Both the position numbers and the translations under genes were made by a program. Positions 44,709 through 56,415 of a DNA stretch of 64,000 nt are shown piece by piece; position 1 is the stretch's first letter, and each line of letters begins with the position of its first letter. The notes below the pieces were generated by a model, which was given only the letters and a program-made list of their open reading frames with translations, had not been told where the DNA came from and ran no database searches. The stretch comes from Neopestalotiopsis rosae. Taxonomy: Eukaryota > Ascomycota > Sordariomycetes > Amphisphaeriales > Sporocadaceae. The stretch spans positions 1,364,001-1,428,000 of the forward strand of contig JALGAS010000005.1 in assembly GCA_023078685.1 (NCBI GenBank), given 5' to 3'.

Positions 44709-46308
44709 ATGGCGGGATGGTATACAATTGGAATCGCGCTGTTTGCAGCCATTGGTACATTCTTGTTTGTAAGTGGCCGTCTCCCCACGACTTCCATAAG
44801 CACTTGCTTACGCGCTGTAAGGGATTTGATACCGGCATTGCAACCACAAGTGAGTTTCCACCCACCTATGAATAATTGCCCAAGGCTAATAACCACAAGC
44901 TATTGCACATCAGAGCTGGATAGAATATATGCACCATCCTTCCAATGGCCTCACAGGTGCAGTCGTGGCCGTATATATTGCAGGCGAAGCCCTGGGCGCC
45001 CTGACGCAAACCTTTATTGGCGATAGGCTTGGCCGAATTCGCTTCATGCAACTGATGTGTATCATTGTCACCATTGGCACCGTTATCCAGACAGCGTCGG
45101 TCAACATGGGCATGTTTCTAGCCGGTCGCGTGCTCGCAGGCTTTGCGGTGGGCGGCATGGTGGCCACTGTCCCCATCTACCTCAGCGAGATCTCGGCTCC
45201 GGAGCAGAGGGGACTCATTGGAGGTATCTCTGGCTGTGGCATCTCGTTTGGCACCATGATGTCCAACTGGGTCGGGTTCGCGTGCGGCTTTGCTCCCTAC
45301 GGCGCGACGCAGTGGCGCTTGCCCTTGGGGATCCAGATTCCCTGGGGTGTTGTCATGTTTATTGGCCTTTCTACCTTTATGCCCAACTCTCCCAGACAGC
45401 TTATAAGGGTGGGCCAGATTGATTATGCTCGCAGGGAGTTTATCAAGATTCGAAGAGACTTGCAATCTCACGAGGCACAAGAAGAGTTTGCCTTTATGAG
45501 GGCGCAAATCGAATATGAAATGTCTCGAGAGATCAAGTCGGTCCGCGAGGCGTTCAAGCTCTACCGTCACCGCGCCCTCGTTTCTATAGCCGTGCAGACC
45601 ATGACGAGTTTGACTGGTGTCAACGTCATTCAGTACTACCAAACCATATTGTACCAGTCTCTGGGCATTGAGAGAAACACCATCCTGGCTCTCGCAGCCG
45701 TCTACGGAACCATAGCGTTCACCTCCAACGCACTCACCACTCGCTACCTGACCGACCAGTGGGGTCGCCGAAAGATGATCATCACTGGACTCGCCGGCAT
45801 CATCGTCATTGAGATATACGCGGCCGTCATGCAGCGAGTGTTTCAAAACTCGTCCAACCGCGTCGGCAAGGGCTTTGCCGTGCTGGGCATCTACCTCTTC
45901 GTCGTGTGCTACTACGGCATGCTCAACAGCACCACCTGGCTGTACGGCGCCGAGGTCCTGCCCGTCACGCTGCGGAGCAAGATCATGGGGCTCGCGGCCG
46001 CGAGCCACTTTATCGTCAACGTGGCCGTCACCGAGGCGGGCCCCAGCGCCTTTGCCAACATCAAGGAGAACTACTACTACGTCTTTGTCGCGTGCACGCT
46101 CTTCTTTCTTGTCCTGGCCTGGCTTTATTTCCCCGAGACGCGCCGCAAGACGCTCGAGGAGATTGCGCGGGACTTTGGCGACAAGGTTGTCTTGGTGGAT
46201 GAGGCGGACGTGCAGAGGGAGCAGAACAAGATGACCAAGGATATCGCTGGGGACGAGGCGGGTGTTGAACAAGTGGAAACGATTCCCAAGCAGTCTGGCC
46301 AGGCTTGA
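44709..46308 (+). CDS. Sugar porter (lactose/hexose permease-like MFS)
   Basis: Three exons, 44709-44768, a 28-nt exon 44822-44849, and 44900-46308, give 498 aa. The tiny exon encodes GFDTGIATT, completing the sugar-porter TM1 signature between GTFLF and IAHQSWIEYM. Other hallmarks are GLTGAVVAVYIAGEALGAL, GDRLGRIRFM, VGGMVATVPIYLSEISAPEQRG, a modified PESPR (MPNSPRQLIR), SLTGVNVIQYYQ, DQWGRRKMI, NSTTWLYGAEVLPVTLRSK and YFPETRRKTLEEI. Plasma-membrane sugar uptake is likely; the group includes lactose/galactoside permease-like and quinate-type porters, so specificity is open. The acidic C-terminus looks disordered. Confidence 0.9.
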
Positions 46309-46499
46309 TCGGCGACTCAATCTGTTTTTGTTGGTATTGTTGGCGTTGATGCAACTACTATGATTAAACGGTCATGGCGCAGAAAGAAGTAGATAGAATG
46401 TGTTCGTGTAGTCATATTACATGTCTGTTACCTAACTCCATTTTTGTTTTCCATAGGTATGAAGGTGAGCTGAGGGCTTTCATACTAGACTGCTGTTAA

Positions 46500-47049
46500 C
46501 TAAATTACTGGATCAAAGTTACCATTCTTGCCCTTGACGATCCCGTCAATATCACTTGTGACCCAACCGCCATAAAAATCGCCAGGCTGTGCCTCGACCT
46601 TTTCACCATCCACGTAGCAGTCCCACGGACCAGCGTAAAATGATAAAAAGCCCTTGAGTGGTTCAAAGCCTTGCGTGGGTTTGTCATAAGACCATATCCG
46701 GTTTAGCACCTTGCTGCCGTCTGATTCAATGGAATAGTACGTGGCCTTGCCCTTCCATTCGCAGTATGATGACCGAGGTGTTCGAGTCAAGGGAACCTTG
46801 ATTGAAGACGGCGGGAGGTAATAAGCTGGTAGGGTCAGATATATCAAACGTGCCTCAGAATTTCATTGAGAACTCGGGCGTACTTGGAGGATGATGGGTT
46901 TCGAGCACCCAAAAGGACTCCTTGGTGTCCGCAATTAACTTGTCGCCCCATTTGATCTGTAAGTGACGAGGCGTGCGCTCCAAGAGTGGAGGTCGGGGAA
47001 ATGATTGCACGTTGAGCTTTGCTTTCGATGCCATTTTCGAGATATTCAT
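46500..47049 (-). CDS. DUF427 domain protein
   Basis: Two exons, 47049-46884 and 46825-46500, with an intron at 46883-46826, give 163 aa. The splice restores the family signature VLETHHPP|TYYLPPSS; before it come LIADTKESFWVLE, and after it SYCEWKGKATYYS, WSYDKPTQGF, FYAGPWDCYVDGEKVEAQPGDFYGGW. This is the complete DUF427 fold, a small beta-rich domain found from bacteria to fungi with no established biochemical role. No signal peptide. Its start could be the ATG at 47049 or the one five codons later. It lies tail-to-tail with the sugar porter (190 bp). Confidence 0.88.
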
Positions 47050-48186
47050 GGATCATATATTTACTCTGCAGATATCGTTTTATGCAGCTCGAAGTGACAA
47101 GATAATATGAGAAGTACATCAAGAACAAAACGTGGTCGACATACGCCAATCTATAGTGCGTCATGACCCGGCCCCACATTCGGCCGCTTGACTGCCCAGT
47201 GATAGTTGGAAGGGCAGGAGCGTTGGGTGCTTGGAGAGGGGTACAAATATCTTCTACGGAGCTCAAGCTAGCCATCTCTCGGTAGCATCAATATCACCAC
47301 TCCTCTGCCCCATACTTTGGACCTGTTCTCTGTGATCGGCTTTGTATGGCCGCAAAACTTATTCTTTGTTCTCACCTACCTAGCTGGCCTGCTGCAAATG
47401 CGCATTGAAAATTGACGTGAACTCAAGATTCCATATGTATAAGTGTACTCTAATTGATCTACAAAGGTGCTTTTGCATAGCGTCCATTATGCAAGTGCCA
47501 AGCAGATATCGAGTAGCAAATCTAGTAGCTGCAAAGAGTAACTCCTCCTAGCGATATCCGGCTATCATAAATATTCAATCTAATGAATCTGGGTGCCAAT
47601 ACCAGACAAAGGAGCACACAGCATGGCATGGATACTAGAGACACAGACAGCCCTGGAGAAATTTCAGCAGGCATTCAGCACGACTAACCGTAGTTGCAGT
47701 GGCTGATTCAAGTACGGAAGCCCCTAGCTGCGTCATACTGTGGCGCGGATTCTTCCCCCGCGAACCCCACTAAGCCATAGCGCAAGAGCGCTGTTGGAGC
47801 GCCCAAACACCATCTCCATTGATTGCCCTTTAGCCGTCCATCAGCGGAACCGCCGAAACGGATCAGCCATTCACCATTCACACCCTCTGTCACCACCTGA
47901 CGCCTACGGACTCTCCAACCGCTGGCCAAACTCTGCCAACCTAGAACCACCTGCGAGGCCGTTTCAATCTTCACAACTTGACAGTACAAACACCGACTGG
48001 ATATACCTGCCAACAACTCAACTGATCCCTCGGGCATCCACCACTCACCGGTACAACATCTAAAAGCCCGCATCAGGCACCGACTCTCCGCTTCGCAGTT
48101 CAGTCGCAACTTCGCAGCTGCGTGCGACACGATCTTTCTACCAACTTTGCCACTCCTAGCACTAAGCGACCGATCTCTATTCCACC
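47050..48186. other. Divergent intergenic region DUF427/DID2
   Basis: Promoters of both flanking genes. The ORFs at 46844-47275 (-) and 47708-48256 (-) overlap promoter or antisense sequence and have no domain content. Nothing else recognised. Confidence 0.4.
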
Positions 48187-48889
48187 ATGTCGAACAGACA
48201 GATGGCCCGCGACATGCAGGTCGAGTTCCAGGCTCGGGTACGTCCCAAATAATCACTGCGATCAGATCAGTACTTCTTCAAGCGTCGCCGACTAACTCTC
48301 ATCGCTCCCACAGTTCCAAGCCAAGCAGGCACGCAAAGAGGCCCAAAAGGCCGCGAGACAAGACCCACAGCTTCGGAAGCAGATTCAGGACCTCCTCAAG
48401 AAGGGCGAGACCGCCAAGGCTTACCAAAAGGCCAAGATTCTCTTGTCGAAGCAGGCCCTCGCCGCCCAGATGGACCAAATGGCCGACATGGCTGAGCTTT
48501 CGGCATCGCAGATCCAGGCCAATAACGCCATGAACCGCATGACGCACATGATGGGCCAGTCCAGCAAGACCATGGGCATCGCCCAGCGCACCATGAACCC
48601 CGAGCGGACGCTCACGACCCTCGAGCAATTCAAGCAGCAGAATGAGGAGTACGCCATGAGCAACGGCATCTACCAGGATGCCATCTCGCAGAGCACGAGC
48701 GCGACTGTCAGCGAAGACGCTGTGCACGAACTGTTGGGCAAGCTGGCCGACGATGCTGGTGTCCAGCTGAGTTCCCAGTTCAACGAGGCCCAGCCGAGCA
48801 AGGCCGAGCCCGTCGGACCACAGACGAACGAACCCACGGCAGAGGAGGAAGACGCCCTGCAGCAGAGACTCAGGGCACTGCGTGCTTAG
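48187..48889 (+). CDS. DID2: ESCRT-III related protein Did2/CHMP1-like
   Basis: Two exons, 48187-48237 and 48314-48889, give 208 aa. The joined N-terminus EFQAR|FQAKQARKEAQKA matches the basic helix 1 of CHMP1. The rest is helical and charged, with MDQMADMAELSASQIQANNAM, TLEQFKQQNEEY and a C-terminal ALQQRLRALRA, the MIT-interacting motif (MIM1) that binds Vps4. Length and charge layout (basic N-half, acidic C-half) fit the family of ~200 aa. Did2 recruits Vps4 to ESCRT-III for multivesicular-body sorting. The middle is more divergent from yeast Did2 than expected, so a diverged paralogue is possible. Confidence 0.85.
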
Positions 48890-49404
48890 GAGGCTGCCGG
48901 AGATTGGATCGAGACCCATCCCGCAGTTTACGACAAAGACTTGGCCGATTAGACGATGAAGGATGAAGGGAGAGCTGCGCTTCCACGAGCCGCGCAAATG
49001 ACCAAGTTTTTGTGTGAAGGCGCACAGCACATACGATAGCAGCGATTGATAAATTTGTGGACATTACGACGGGGACAATGGAGTTAACAAGGCGTTTCAA
49101 GATTTTCTGCTCTCTTTGCATCACTCGCTCGGAGGTGTTCTGGACATTTCGCATCGTTTTTGGTCATTAGCTAGACAATCAATATGTTATGTTATTCGAC
49201 CTTTGACTCGAAATTACAAGCCCGTGAGGGCCCCAGCATATGGGTTCGAAAACAACATCGCAAGTTTTCAATCAAAGTTTGAGAAGAGCTCTATTGCCAC
49301 AAATAATATCTACAGAGAAGTATGTAAAGGAGAATATGGATCCATCGGCCCAGGCACTGAGCTGTCTGACCATCTCCAAATTGTTTTTCCAACGAGTTCG
49401 CACT
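48890..49404. other. Convergent 3' space
   Basis: Between DID2 (+) and the FMN oxidase (-). No gene; ORFs 49116-49451 and 49240-49467 have no features and overlap the oxidase 3' end. Confidence 0.4.
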
Positions 49405-51042
49405 CTAGTTGTCAAGCAAGAACACGGTTTCATCCAGAGCCCGAGTATTGATCTATCACATGGTTAGCCATTTCCGAATTCTCCGCAAGAGGCAGAATCG
49501 TAGGCACTTACTACACTGCGGCTGACGTTTCTCAGGTCCGGCACACCAGCCTGAGCAGCATCCCGGATGATCTCCTCCTTCATGATCTGAATCAGCTTGG
49601 TGACGCCGTCCAGGCCAAAGCAGTTGGCAAACATGAAGGAGCGCCCCAGCCCGACCATCTTGACGCCGAGCGCGAGCAGCTTGACCACGTCGGAGCCGTA
49701 GCGCACGCCGCTGTCGGCCATGACCTCGACCTGGTCAAACACCTGGGGCGCGTTGCGGTAGATCTCGTAGGCGATCTCCACCGGCGAGGGCGAGTGGTCG
49801 AGCTGGCGGCCGCCGTGGTTGGAGATGTAGATGGCGGGCGCGCCCTTTTCGATCGCCATCAGGGCGTCTTCTACCGTGCTGATGCCCTTGGGGATCACGG
49901 GGAGCGAGGTGCGGTTGCGGATTTCGTCGTAGAGGTCCCACTGCGGAAGACATAAAGTTAGCGGACTTAATGGATGTGTTTTTGGCTGAGTCGACGAGTG
50001 TGTTGGGAAACTCACGGTCAGAGCTGATGTTACCGAGTTGCTGGACAACGAGTTAGTATCAGTGTTGGTATGACTTGTACATGGGAACATGTATAACTTA
50101 CGCATTTGTAGTATCATAGCGAGCCGCGCGGTGCCTTACGGAATCCGCGGGTGCGTCAATCGTCCAGACAATTGCCTTTGCGCCGTACGCCTCGGCACGG
50201 GCAATGGCGTCCCAGGTAACGGAAAGGTTGGCGTTGGTATAGATCTGATAATGTCCTGTCAGTGCCAAGTCCCATGGTAGTATCGAGAGAGTCATGCACG
50301 AACCTGCTGGAAAGTAACCTGCGGACCGTTGAGTGTATCATTGTGTGCCTGCTTCTGAACACCAATCTCCTCGATCGTCTTTGATGCGTACAATGCTGCC
50401 TATGACGAGAAGTTAGATTATTGGCTTGGACTTGTGCTGACTTGGTGGTGAAGAAACAATTAACCAGAACATAATTTCTCACTCACAGTATACAGAATAT
50501 TTTCGTTTGCTGCAGCATCAACAAAGTTCAACTCGGCCCTTTCGTCACCGTAAACTGCCCTGGCCGCAGGAGCAATGAAGATGGGAGCGCTGAAGTTGTA
50601 ACCCAAGAACGTGGTACTAAATATGTCAGCACATAACTTCGAGATCAAGAAGGTGAGTTTGGCATACGGCAACGTCTTGTTGACACCCGAGACATCGGTC
50701 AGCATGCGAGCTCTGAACTTGATCTTGGACCAGATGTCCAAGTTATTACGGTAGCCTAGATTCAACAGTCAACGCCTTGAACTCTTTGACTATAAGCCAA
50801 TTCTTACTCCATTCGCCAGCTGACCCTGTTCGGTAGAACGAGTATTGCTGTAGAGGTAGATGCCGCTCGGCAGCCCAGTCAAAGTCCGGGACACCACGAA
50901 TATCCTTGAGGAGAGGCAGTGAGCCGTCAGTATAGTTGGTGCTGTACAGGTAATCTTCGAGACCTGTATCAGGAGCATTGATCCAAGGCTCTGCAGCGAG
51001 AGCCGCAGCAACGAAGCCTAGGCAAAGGAATGAAGAATGCAT
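49405..51042 (-). CDS. Secreted FMN-dependent alpha-hydroxy-acid dehydrogenase/oxidase
   Basis: Eight exons on the minus strand, 51042-50808, 50755-50668, 50616-50487, 50399-50304, 50244-50102, 50040-50016 (25 nt), 49940-49512 and 49452-49405, give 397 aa. The first seven are well supported by continuous family signature; the last, 16-codon exon is tentative. Residues 1-17 (MHSSFLCLGFVAAALAA) are a signal peptide. The FMN barrel shows SAPIFIAPAA, NGPQVTFQQ, AIVWTIDAPADS, LPVIPKGI (Lys257), ISNHGGRQLDHSPS with catalytic His281 and Arg284, MADSGVRYGSDV and GLGRSFMFAN. It is related to lactate oxidases/monooxygenases, flavocytochrome b2 (haem domain absent) and glycolate oxidase. Export is unusual for this normally intracellular family. 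It is divergent from the Zn2Cys6 regulator. Confidence 0.85.
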
Positions 51043-52702
51043 TTTCTTTTAAAGGAACGGACTTGAAAAGTTTCAATGAACGACTCGAGGTTTTTCGTAA
51101 ATCGGGCTACCCAAGTAATACATATACTACAATCCTCAAAAGACCAAACCGTCCTCTGTATACCTTGCACCCGGACTTAACCTCGACAGGCCGGCGGCTC
51201 AGCCGTCATGACATTTGCCAATATGGGGAAGAAAAATTCTTGGACTCATTTCCGCTGCGACGATACCCTGCCATTGTGCTCACGAGTCACGAAGCTGGGT
51301 TTCTTGGATCGCGATTTTCCGGATACTCAACTTGTGTAAAGAGGCTCCAGACTTTGTGTGACCCGATTCGGCGGACAGGTACAACTTGCTGGGACAGGGT
51401 CGTTATACGATGTCTCGGGTGGAGTATACCAAGAGAACAAGAGGCGCCGTGATCGGGTACAGCGTTTTAATTAAGCAGGTAAATAAGCTATGTTCTCCAC
51501 CGTGGGGGCTTGGGGGGGATATTGCGCGGGACTGCAACTATGGATCAGCAACCTACTTGGCGTGTCAGAAGCATATCTATCATCGTGAAGGCTTTGCAGC
51601 AAAAGTCGTGGTGTGTAAGCATTATAAATAACGCTGTCGGCTCCACCCAGACTGCCAGTATCTTGTCGCCAAGAAAAAAAAGCAGTGGCCCTTGTCCCTA
51701 CCGGGCAGTTTCCGAAGAATGAAAAGGGCGAATGCTACTCTATGCAAAAGCTTTAATTTCTTAATTCGAGCCTCAATGCTTTCCCCAAAAATTTCAAGTG
51801 CTGATAAATCAATTAAGGTTATCCGAGTACTATCCCCGGGCGCCAGCGGGACGGTTCAATTATTCCCGCAATGCAGTGCCGTATTGCAGTTTATTATATG
51901 GCCGCAAATCTCTATGAATGCTGATCTTCCCAAGGGCCAACCCGGCCGAGTACAAACCCGCCAATAACGGGCCACAAGTCGCCGACAAGCACGAGAGCCG
52001 GCACGTGGTTTGTTTCTCTTACAACATGAATCCACTGTCATATTAGCTGGTCCCTCTGAAGCCAAGAGACTGAAACATGAATCAGGACGCGCGAGTGCCG
52101 ATGTTGGGGATCTTGGATGATTCATGAAATTCCTAATTGTGTACGGAGTAATGAGACTTGCGATCATTCTTTCCAAGACGACCGGACCAATGCTTGGTGT
52201 CAATTGAGGAGGCTGCGAGAACTTCTTTGTCAAGTTATGATGCGTGAACACTCAAATGACGGCGTCGTCCTTACAAACGACTTTGTCTATAGTCTCATTG
52301 CATCAACTTCTCTGGCTGGTTAGCGAGTGTCGTTATGTGGTTGCCTGGCGTTGTTGAAACCAGATACCCCAAATTAATAAGCTCACAAATGACCCGATGC
52401 AAACTTATGGGTCGGATTGTAGATAATCTCTTCCTTTTGTATACCTTTCCTTTTGCTCATATTGCTTATAAGGAGATATAACTGCTTCCAACAGAGTATT
52501 CAGAGACCTTTTCAGTCCTTCGAATGACACTGGTACCTCGTGCACTATTTGAGTCCAGCCCGTCCCTAACAGTGCTGTCTTCGGAACGCGCGGGTGCCGT
52601 GTCCGAAAGCGGGTACGGGATTGGCTGAGCCTCTCGGGTGGCTAGGGTAGCAGTGGCACGTTGTCAGAGCTGGTTTGTCTGCGACAGTCTGCGGCTCATT
52701 GC
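51043..52702. other. Divergent intergenic region, FMN oxidase and Zn2Cys6 regulator
   Basis: 1.66 kb shared upstream space. No supported gene. The regulator could act on this space, but no CGG-Nx-CCG pair stood out clearly. Confidence 0.4.
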
Positions 52703-55364
52703 ATGCCCCCGCGCCGACCAGTACACAAAAAGTCATTGAACCAGAGACCACGGAGCTTCTTCCCGAGGATGGAGCATGACATGGAGTCCGAGGCGGCGGA
52801 AGTGGCGGGTGGCGGTTCCTCTCCTGGCGGCATTCGGCGAGCGGTAAGATATATCTAACAATCATACAGGGGGCTCCGGGGTCCCATTTCTCGGTCGGTC
52901 GGTTTCGGGTCCCGGACGCACCAAACCTCTGCATTCTGCTGCAGTTGACCACCTAAACTGATTTATCCTTATGCAGTGTGACCAATGTAGATTACGAAAG
53001 GTTAGTTGCACCGAAACTACCTACCAACTCACCTCTATATATCACGGCCTTTTCCGCCCCACTGTGTGCTCGGGGTAGCATCGCCGTTTTTGGACGATTA
53101 TACTACTATCCACAGCCGTGCACTAACACTCTCAAAAGATCAGATGCGATAAGGAATCGCCATGTTCGAATTGCAAAAGTGCCAAGAGGTCATGCAGCTC
53201 GACCGGCCTTGGCCAGAAGCCAAAAGAACCAAAGCAGCGTGTCTTGATCTCGAGCCAATAGTATGATCACCCTGGGCTAGTTTGCCGAGGAGGCGCACTT
53301 ATATCCCGCCAATATATACAGTCGACCAGGATCACTAATATTTGCTACAGTGAGAGAAAGATAGATGATATGCAAGATCGTCTTGCTGGTATAGAGTCTC
53401 TTTTACAAAAATTGACAACTTCCAACACGTCAGTCGGTGCAACACAAGGCCCAACAGCGTCCGTCTTGACTGCCCGGGCATCAGTAGGAAGCACACCGGG
53501 GTCAGGGACAAAACCCACCCCGCCGTTCGGGGCAGCTCATGATGATATATCTACAGTAGCCGACCCCGAAGATGTCGAGTCATTTGAAGGCAACTCGTCG
53601 CTCGCGGCGCACGCCGCCTTTGCCTCTGAGCTCGTGTCGCGCGCGGTACAGACCAGCATGCTCGGCTCGGCGCCCTTTTCTACCCCGGACCCCAGGATAG
53701 AAGCAGCCCTTTCGTCTCTTCGGCAAATGGTGAATCTTCAGACAAATCGTGGTGGTGGTGATTCCACCAGAGTCGAGACGGGCTCTCAGCCCAGCAGAAA
53801 CGTACATCGCGGCCGCTTGCGTGACCTAGCCATGCCGCCTATGGAATTTGTCATAGAAAAGCTGAGGGCGTTGAAGAGTGCGCCTGGCCCCATGATGCTC
53901 TTGGTCGTGTTATGCTTTACCGACATCGACCAGTTCACAGATCGCTGCAGACGTCTGTATTTCAGCACCGACGAGGGCGACGTTTCCGAGTCGTTATTCA
54001 TCATCGTCAACGCCGGGCTCATGTACCTCTTCTTTGAAGCCTCCATCATGGCGCCGGCCAACAGCGCGGAGAAGGCCGACCTGCAGCAGTTTTGCACCAT
54101 GTGCCAGAACAATGTCGAGACGGCCCTGGTCCACATCCCGCTGCTCATGCCCGCGACCATGGAGAACATCGAGGCGCTGCTGATGGCGGCAAGCTTGTCC
54201 ATCGACTTGTCGCGGCCGAGCATGGCCTGGATGCTGACCAGCCGGGCGGCACACATGTGCCGGACACTAGGCCTTCACCAGGATACCACCCTGCGCAACG
54301 ACAAGCCAGAGGTGCGGTCGGCCAAGATGCTCATGTTCTGGAGCACCTACATGCTGGACAAGGGCCTCAGCCTGCGGCTGGGGAGGGCGAGCGTGCTGCA
54401 GGACTACGACATCAGCATCCCGAGCGTGCTCGAGACCACCTTTGGCGAGGTGCCGAGCCAGGCCATCCTGAGCCTGTGGATCAAGCACGCCGAGGTGCAG
54501 GGCAAGATCTACCAGCGCCTCTACTCCCCCGGCGCCCTGCGGCAGAGCGAACAGGGCCGCAGCCAGCAGGTGCAGCTCGTGGTCCGGGACACGCAGTTCC
54601 TGCTGCAGGAGACGCTCAAGCTGCTCGAGGACGTGCGCGCCAACGGCCAGGGCAAGGACTCGAAAATGTTTGAAATCATCCTCAAGAGCGACGTGGTGAG
54701 CTACTACTCGAGCCTGGCGCTGGCACAGCGCGCCCTACCCCCTAGCGGCACGGGGCGGAGTCGCACGTTTGCAGATGCGTGCTTGGATTCTGCAAGATTG
54801 GCCATGACGACGCATGAAGAGGCAATATCAATGATGGATGATATCAGTCTGCAGATCGTCTATATGCACTGGTAAGTGATGCAATTGCTGACTCTGGTTT
54901 CCAATTCATCTCTGACATGGCCTAGGACAATCTTATACGCCCCGTTTATCCCATTCATTGTCATATTCTGCCATGTCATTGAGACCTCTTCGGGGGCAGA
55001 TTTACCACTGCTAGGCAAGTTTGTGCAATCGTTGCAAGCATCGCGCGAGGTTTCGGCAGCCATAGACAAGCTGCATCAGCTCTCCAAGGTGCTGTATAAC
55101 GTCGCTCTGCTCTATGTAGAAGCAAAGACCCAGCAGAGCCTGGATCAGGACATGGTACCCGTGGGCAACGAGTTCGACATGTACCTGAGCCAGCTGGGTT
55201 TTATGCCCATGGACGAGACGGTGGCGGGTGCTGGCGGTGTCGGTGGAGACTTGACGAGGGATATGCTGCAGACTGCACAGCTGGGCGACTGGTTTTCTGG
55301 TGGAAACCACATCATGGGTTTGGTGGAAGAGGATCTGTCGACCTTTAATACATCGGCCTGGTGA
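52703..55364 (+). CDS. Zn(II)2Cys6 fungal transcription factor
   Basis: Five exons, 52703-52843, 52977-53000 (24 nt), 53139-53260, 53351-54871 and 54926-55364, give 748 aa. The zinc cluster is assembled from two exons: CDQCRLRK from the 24-nt exon, then IRCDKESPCSNCKSAKRSC, i.e. CX2CX6CX5CX2CX6C. A coiled-coil-like linker (ERKIDDMQDRLAGIESLLQKL) and the fungal_trans middle-homology region follow, including LLMAASLSIDLSRPSMAWML and AAHMCRTLGLHQD, DKGLSLRLGRAS. The start is the ATG at 52703 or, 22 codons later, 52769. Likely a nuclear regulator that includes the adjacent secreted oxidase among possible targets, by position only. Confidence 0.88.
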
Positions 55365-55594
55365 TTAGGAGCTGCTGGGATCCGAATAATAACAGCTCGA
55401 GAATGTATCAGTATCAGCCACCATTCAATTCCCATCTGAACAACAAACGAGATTTTGACTGTAGATTTCTTGCTTAGCTGTCGCCCAGGAGTCCACCTGT
55501 CCGGGCGTAGCTTCTAATGTAAACATATGTACAAACCCATGCAACGCATTTCCTTCCGGCACTTGATGTGATTTTCCTCTCTCTCTCTACCTCT

Positions 55595-56415
55595 CTAACC
55601 CAGCTTGGCAGCGTCGCTCTGGGCGCTGCCTGTTCGCTCCGCCTCCAGTTGCCTCTCGGCCTCAATGTAGTACTTTGCCGTGTCGACGCCGTGCTGGTTG
55701 TGGTTGACAAAGTTGAACCACGGCATGCCGTACATGAACAGGGCCGAATATCTGCCCTGGCGCGCGGCCACGCCCTGCATGTGGGGGGTCAACTTGCTCT
55801 CGCCGTACAGGGTCTCGCCGGCCTTGACCTTGGCGACCATCTCCTGCATGTCCATCTCGACCTCGCGCGAGTTCTCCGTCATTCCGTAGAATCGGTCTAT
55901 CAAAAAGAGCTGGGTTAGCATTCTGATTTCCGTCTCATACACCTCTGCCTCAAAGGTCCTCTCGTTGGGTGATATGCGTACATGTTGATCTGGTGTAGAA
56001 GTAGAGGAAACCGCCAATGGCACCGATGGCGCCACCCAGTCTCATGGCTCGTGCGAAACCGCCGCGTCCGACGTGTGATGGCGCAAAGCGCTCCATGGCG
56101 TAGAGGAGACCGGGGCCGGCAACGGCTGCCCCGGCGCCGTAGGCGTAGTCGGAGGGTCTCGCATAGGCGATCACTCGGTTGAAATGCCTATTCATTCATC
56201 AGTCCTCCGTCACACAGAATCCAAGAGTCCAAGTCATCGTGAGATATGTCGCGGGCGAATCGTTAACGTACGGGTCATTGTCAATGAGCTGCGAGGTGAA
56301 TTAGCCAGGTTTCAAGGCGCCGGAGGAGGGGGTTCAATTGGTGCCTTCTTACCGGGTACTCGGTCTTGAGGACCTTGCTAGGGATGTAGGTCTGTTGGGG
56401 CGTCGGCGTCGACAT
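55595..56415 (-). CDS. NADH:ubiquinone oxidoreductase (complex I) 21 kDa subunit
   Basis: Four exons, 56415-56353, a 17-nt exon 56288-56272, 56187-55982 and 55896-55595, give 195 aa. The 17-nt exon encodes LIDNDP, part of the conserved EYPLIDNDPHFNRV start. The N-terminal domain carries two hydrophobic segments (ARPSDYAYGAGAAVAGPGLL and AMRLGGAIGAIGGFLYFYT). The C-terminal domain has YRFYGMTENSREVEMDM, HMQGVAARQGRYSALFM, PWFNFVNHNQHGVDTAKYY and EAERQLEAERTG. These are the two Pfam domains of the Neurospora 21 kDa (NUXM-type) accessory subunit, located in the inner mitochondrial membrane. Exon joins were chosen by phase and by this signature. Divergent from CSM3. Confidence 0.9.

Noticed and set aside
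45118..46320. 400-codon minus-strand ORF under the sugar porter
   Set aside because: Antisense open frame produced by codon bias; sequence is His/Arg/Gly-rich without family resemblance.
46844..47275. 143-codon frame upstream of the DUF427 ORF
   Set aside because: Out of frame with the DUF427 signature; the 47049-46884 exon in another frame restores the complete domain.
47708..48256. 182-codon minus-strand ORF overlapping the DID2 start
   Set aside because: Covers the DID2 promoter and first exon in antisense, with Trp/Cys/Arg-rich composition unlike the other genes.
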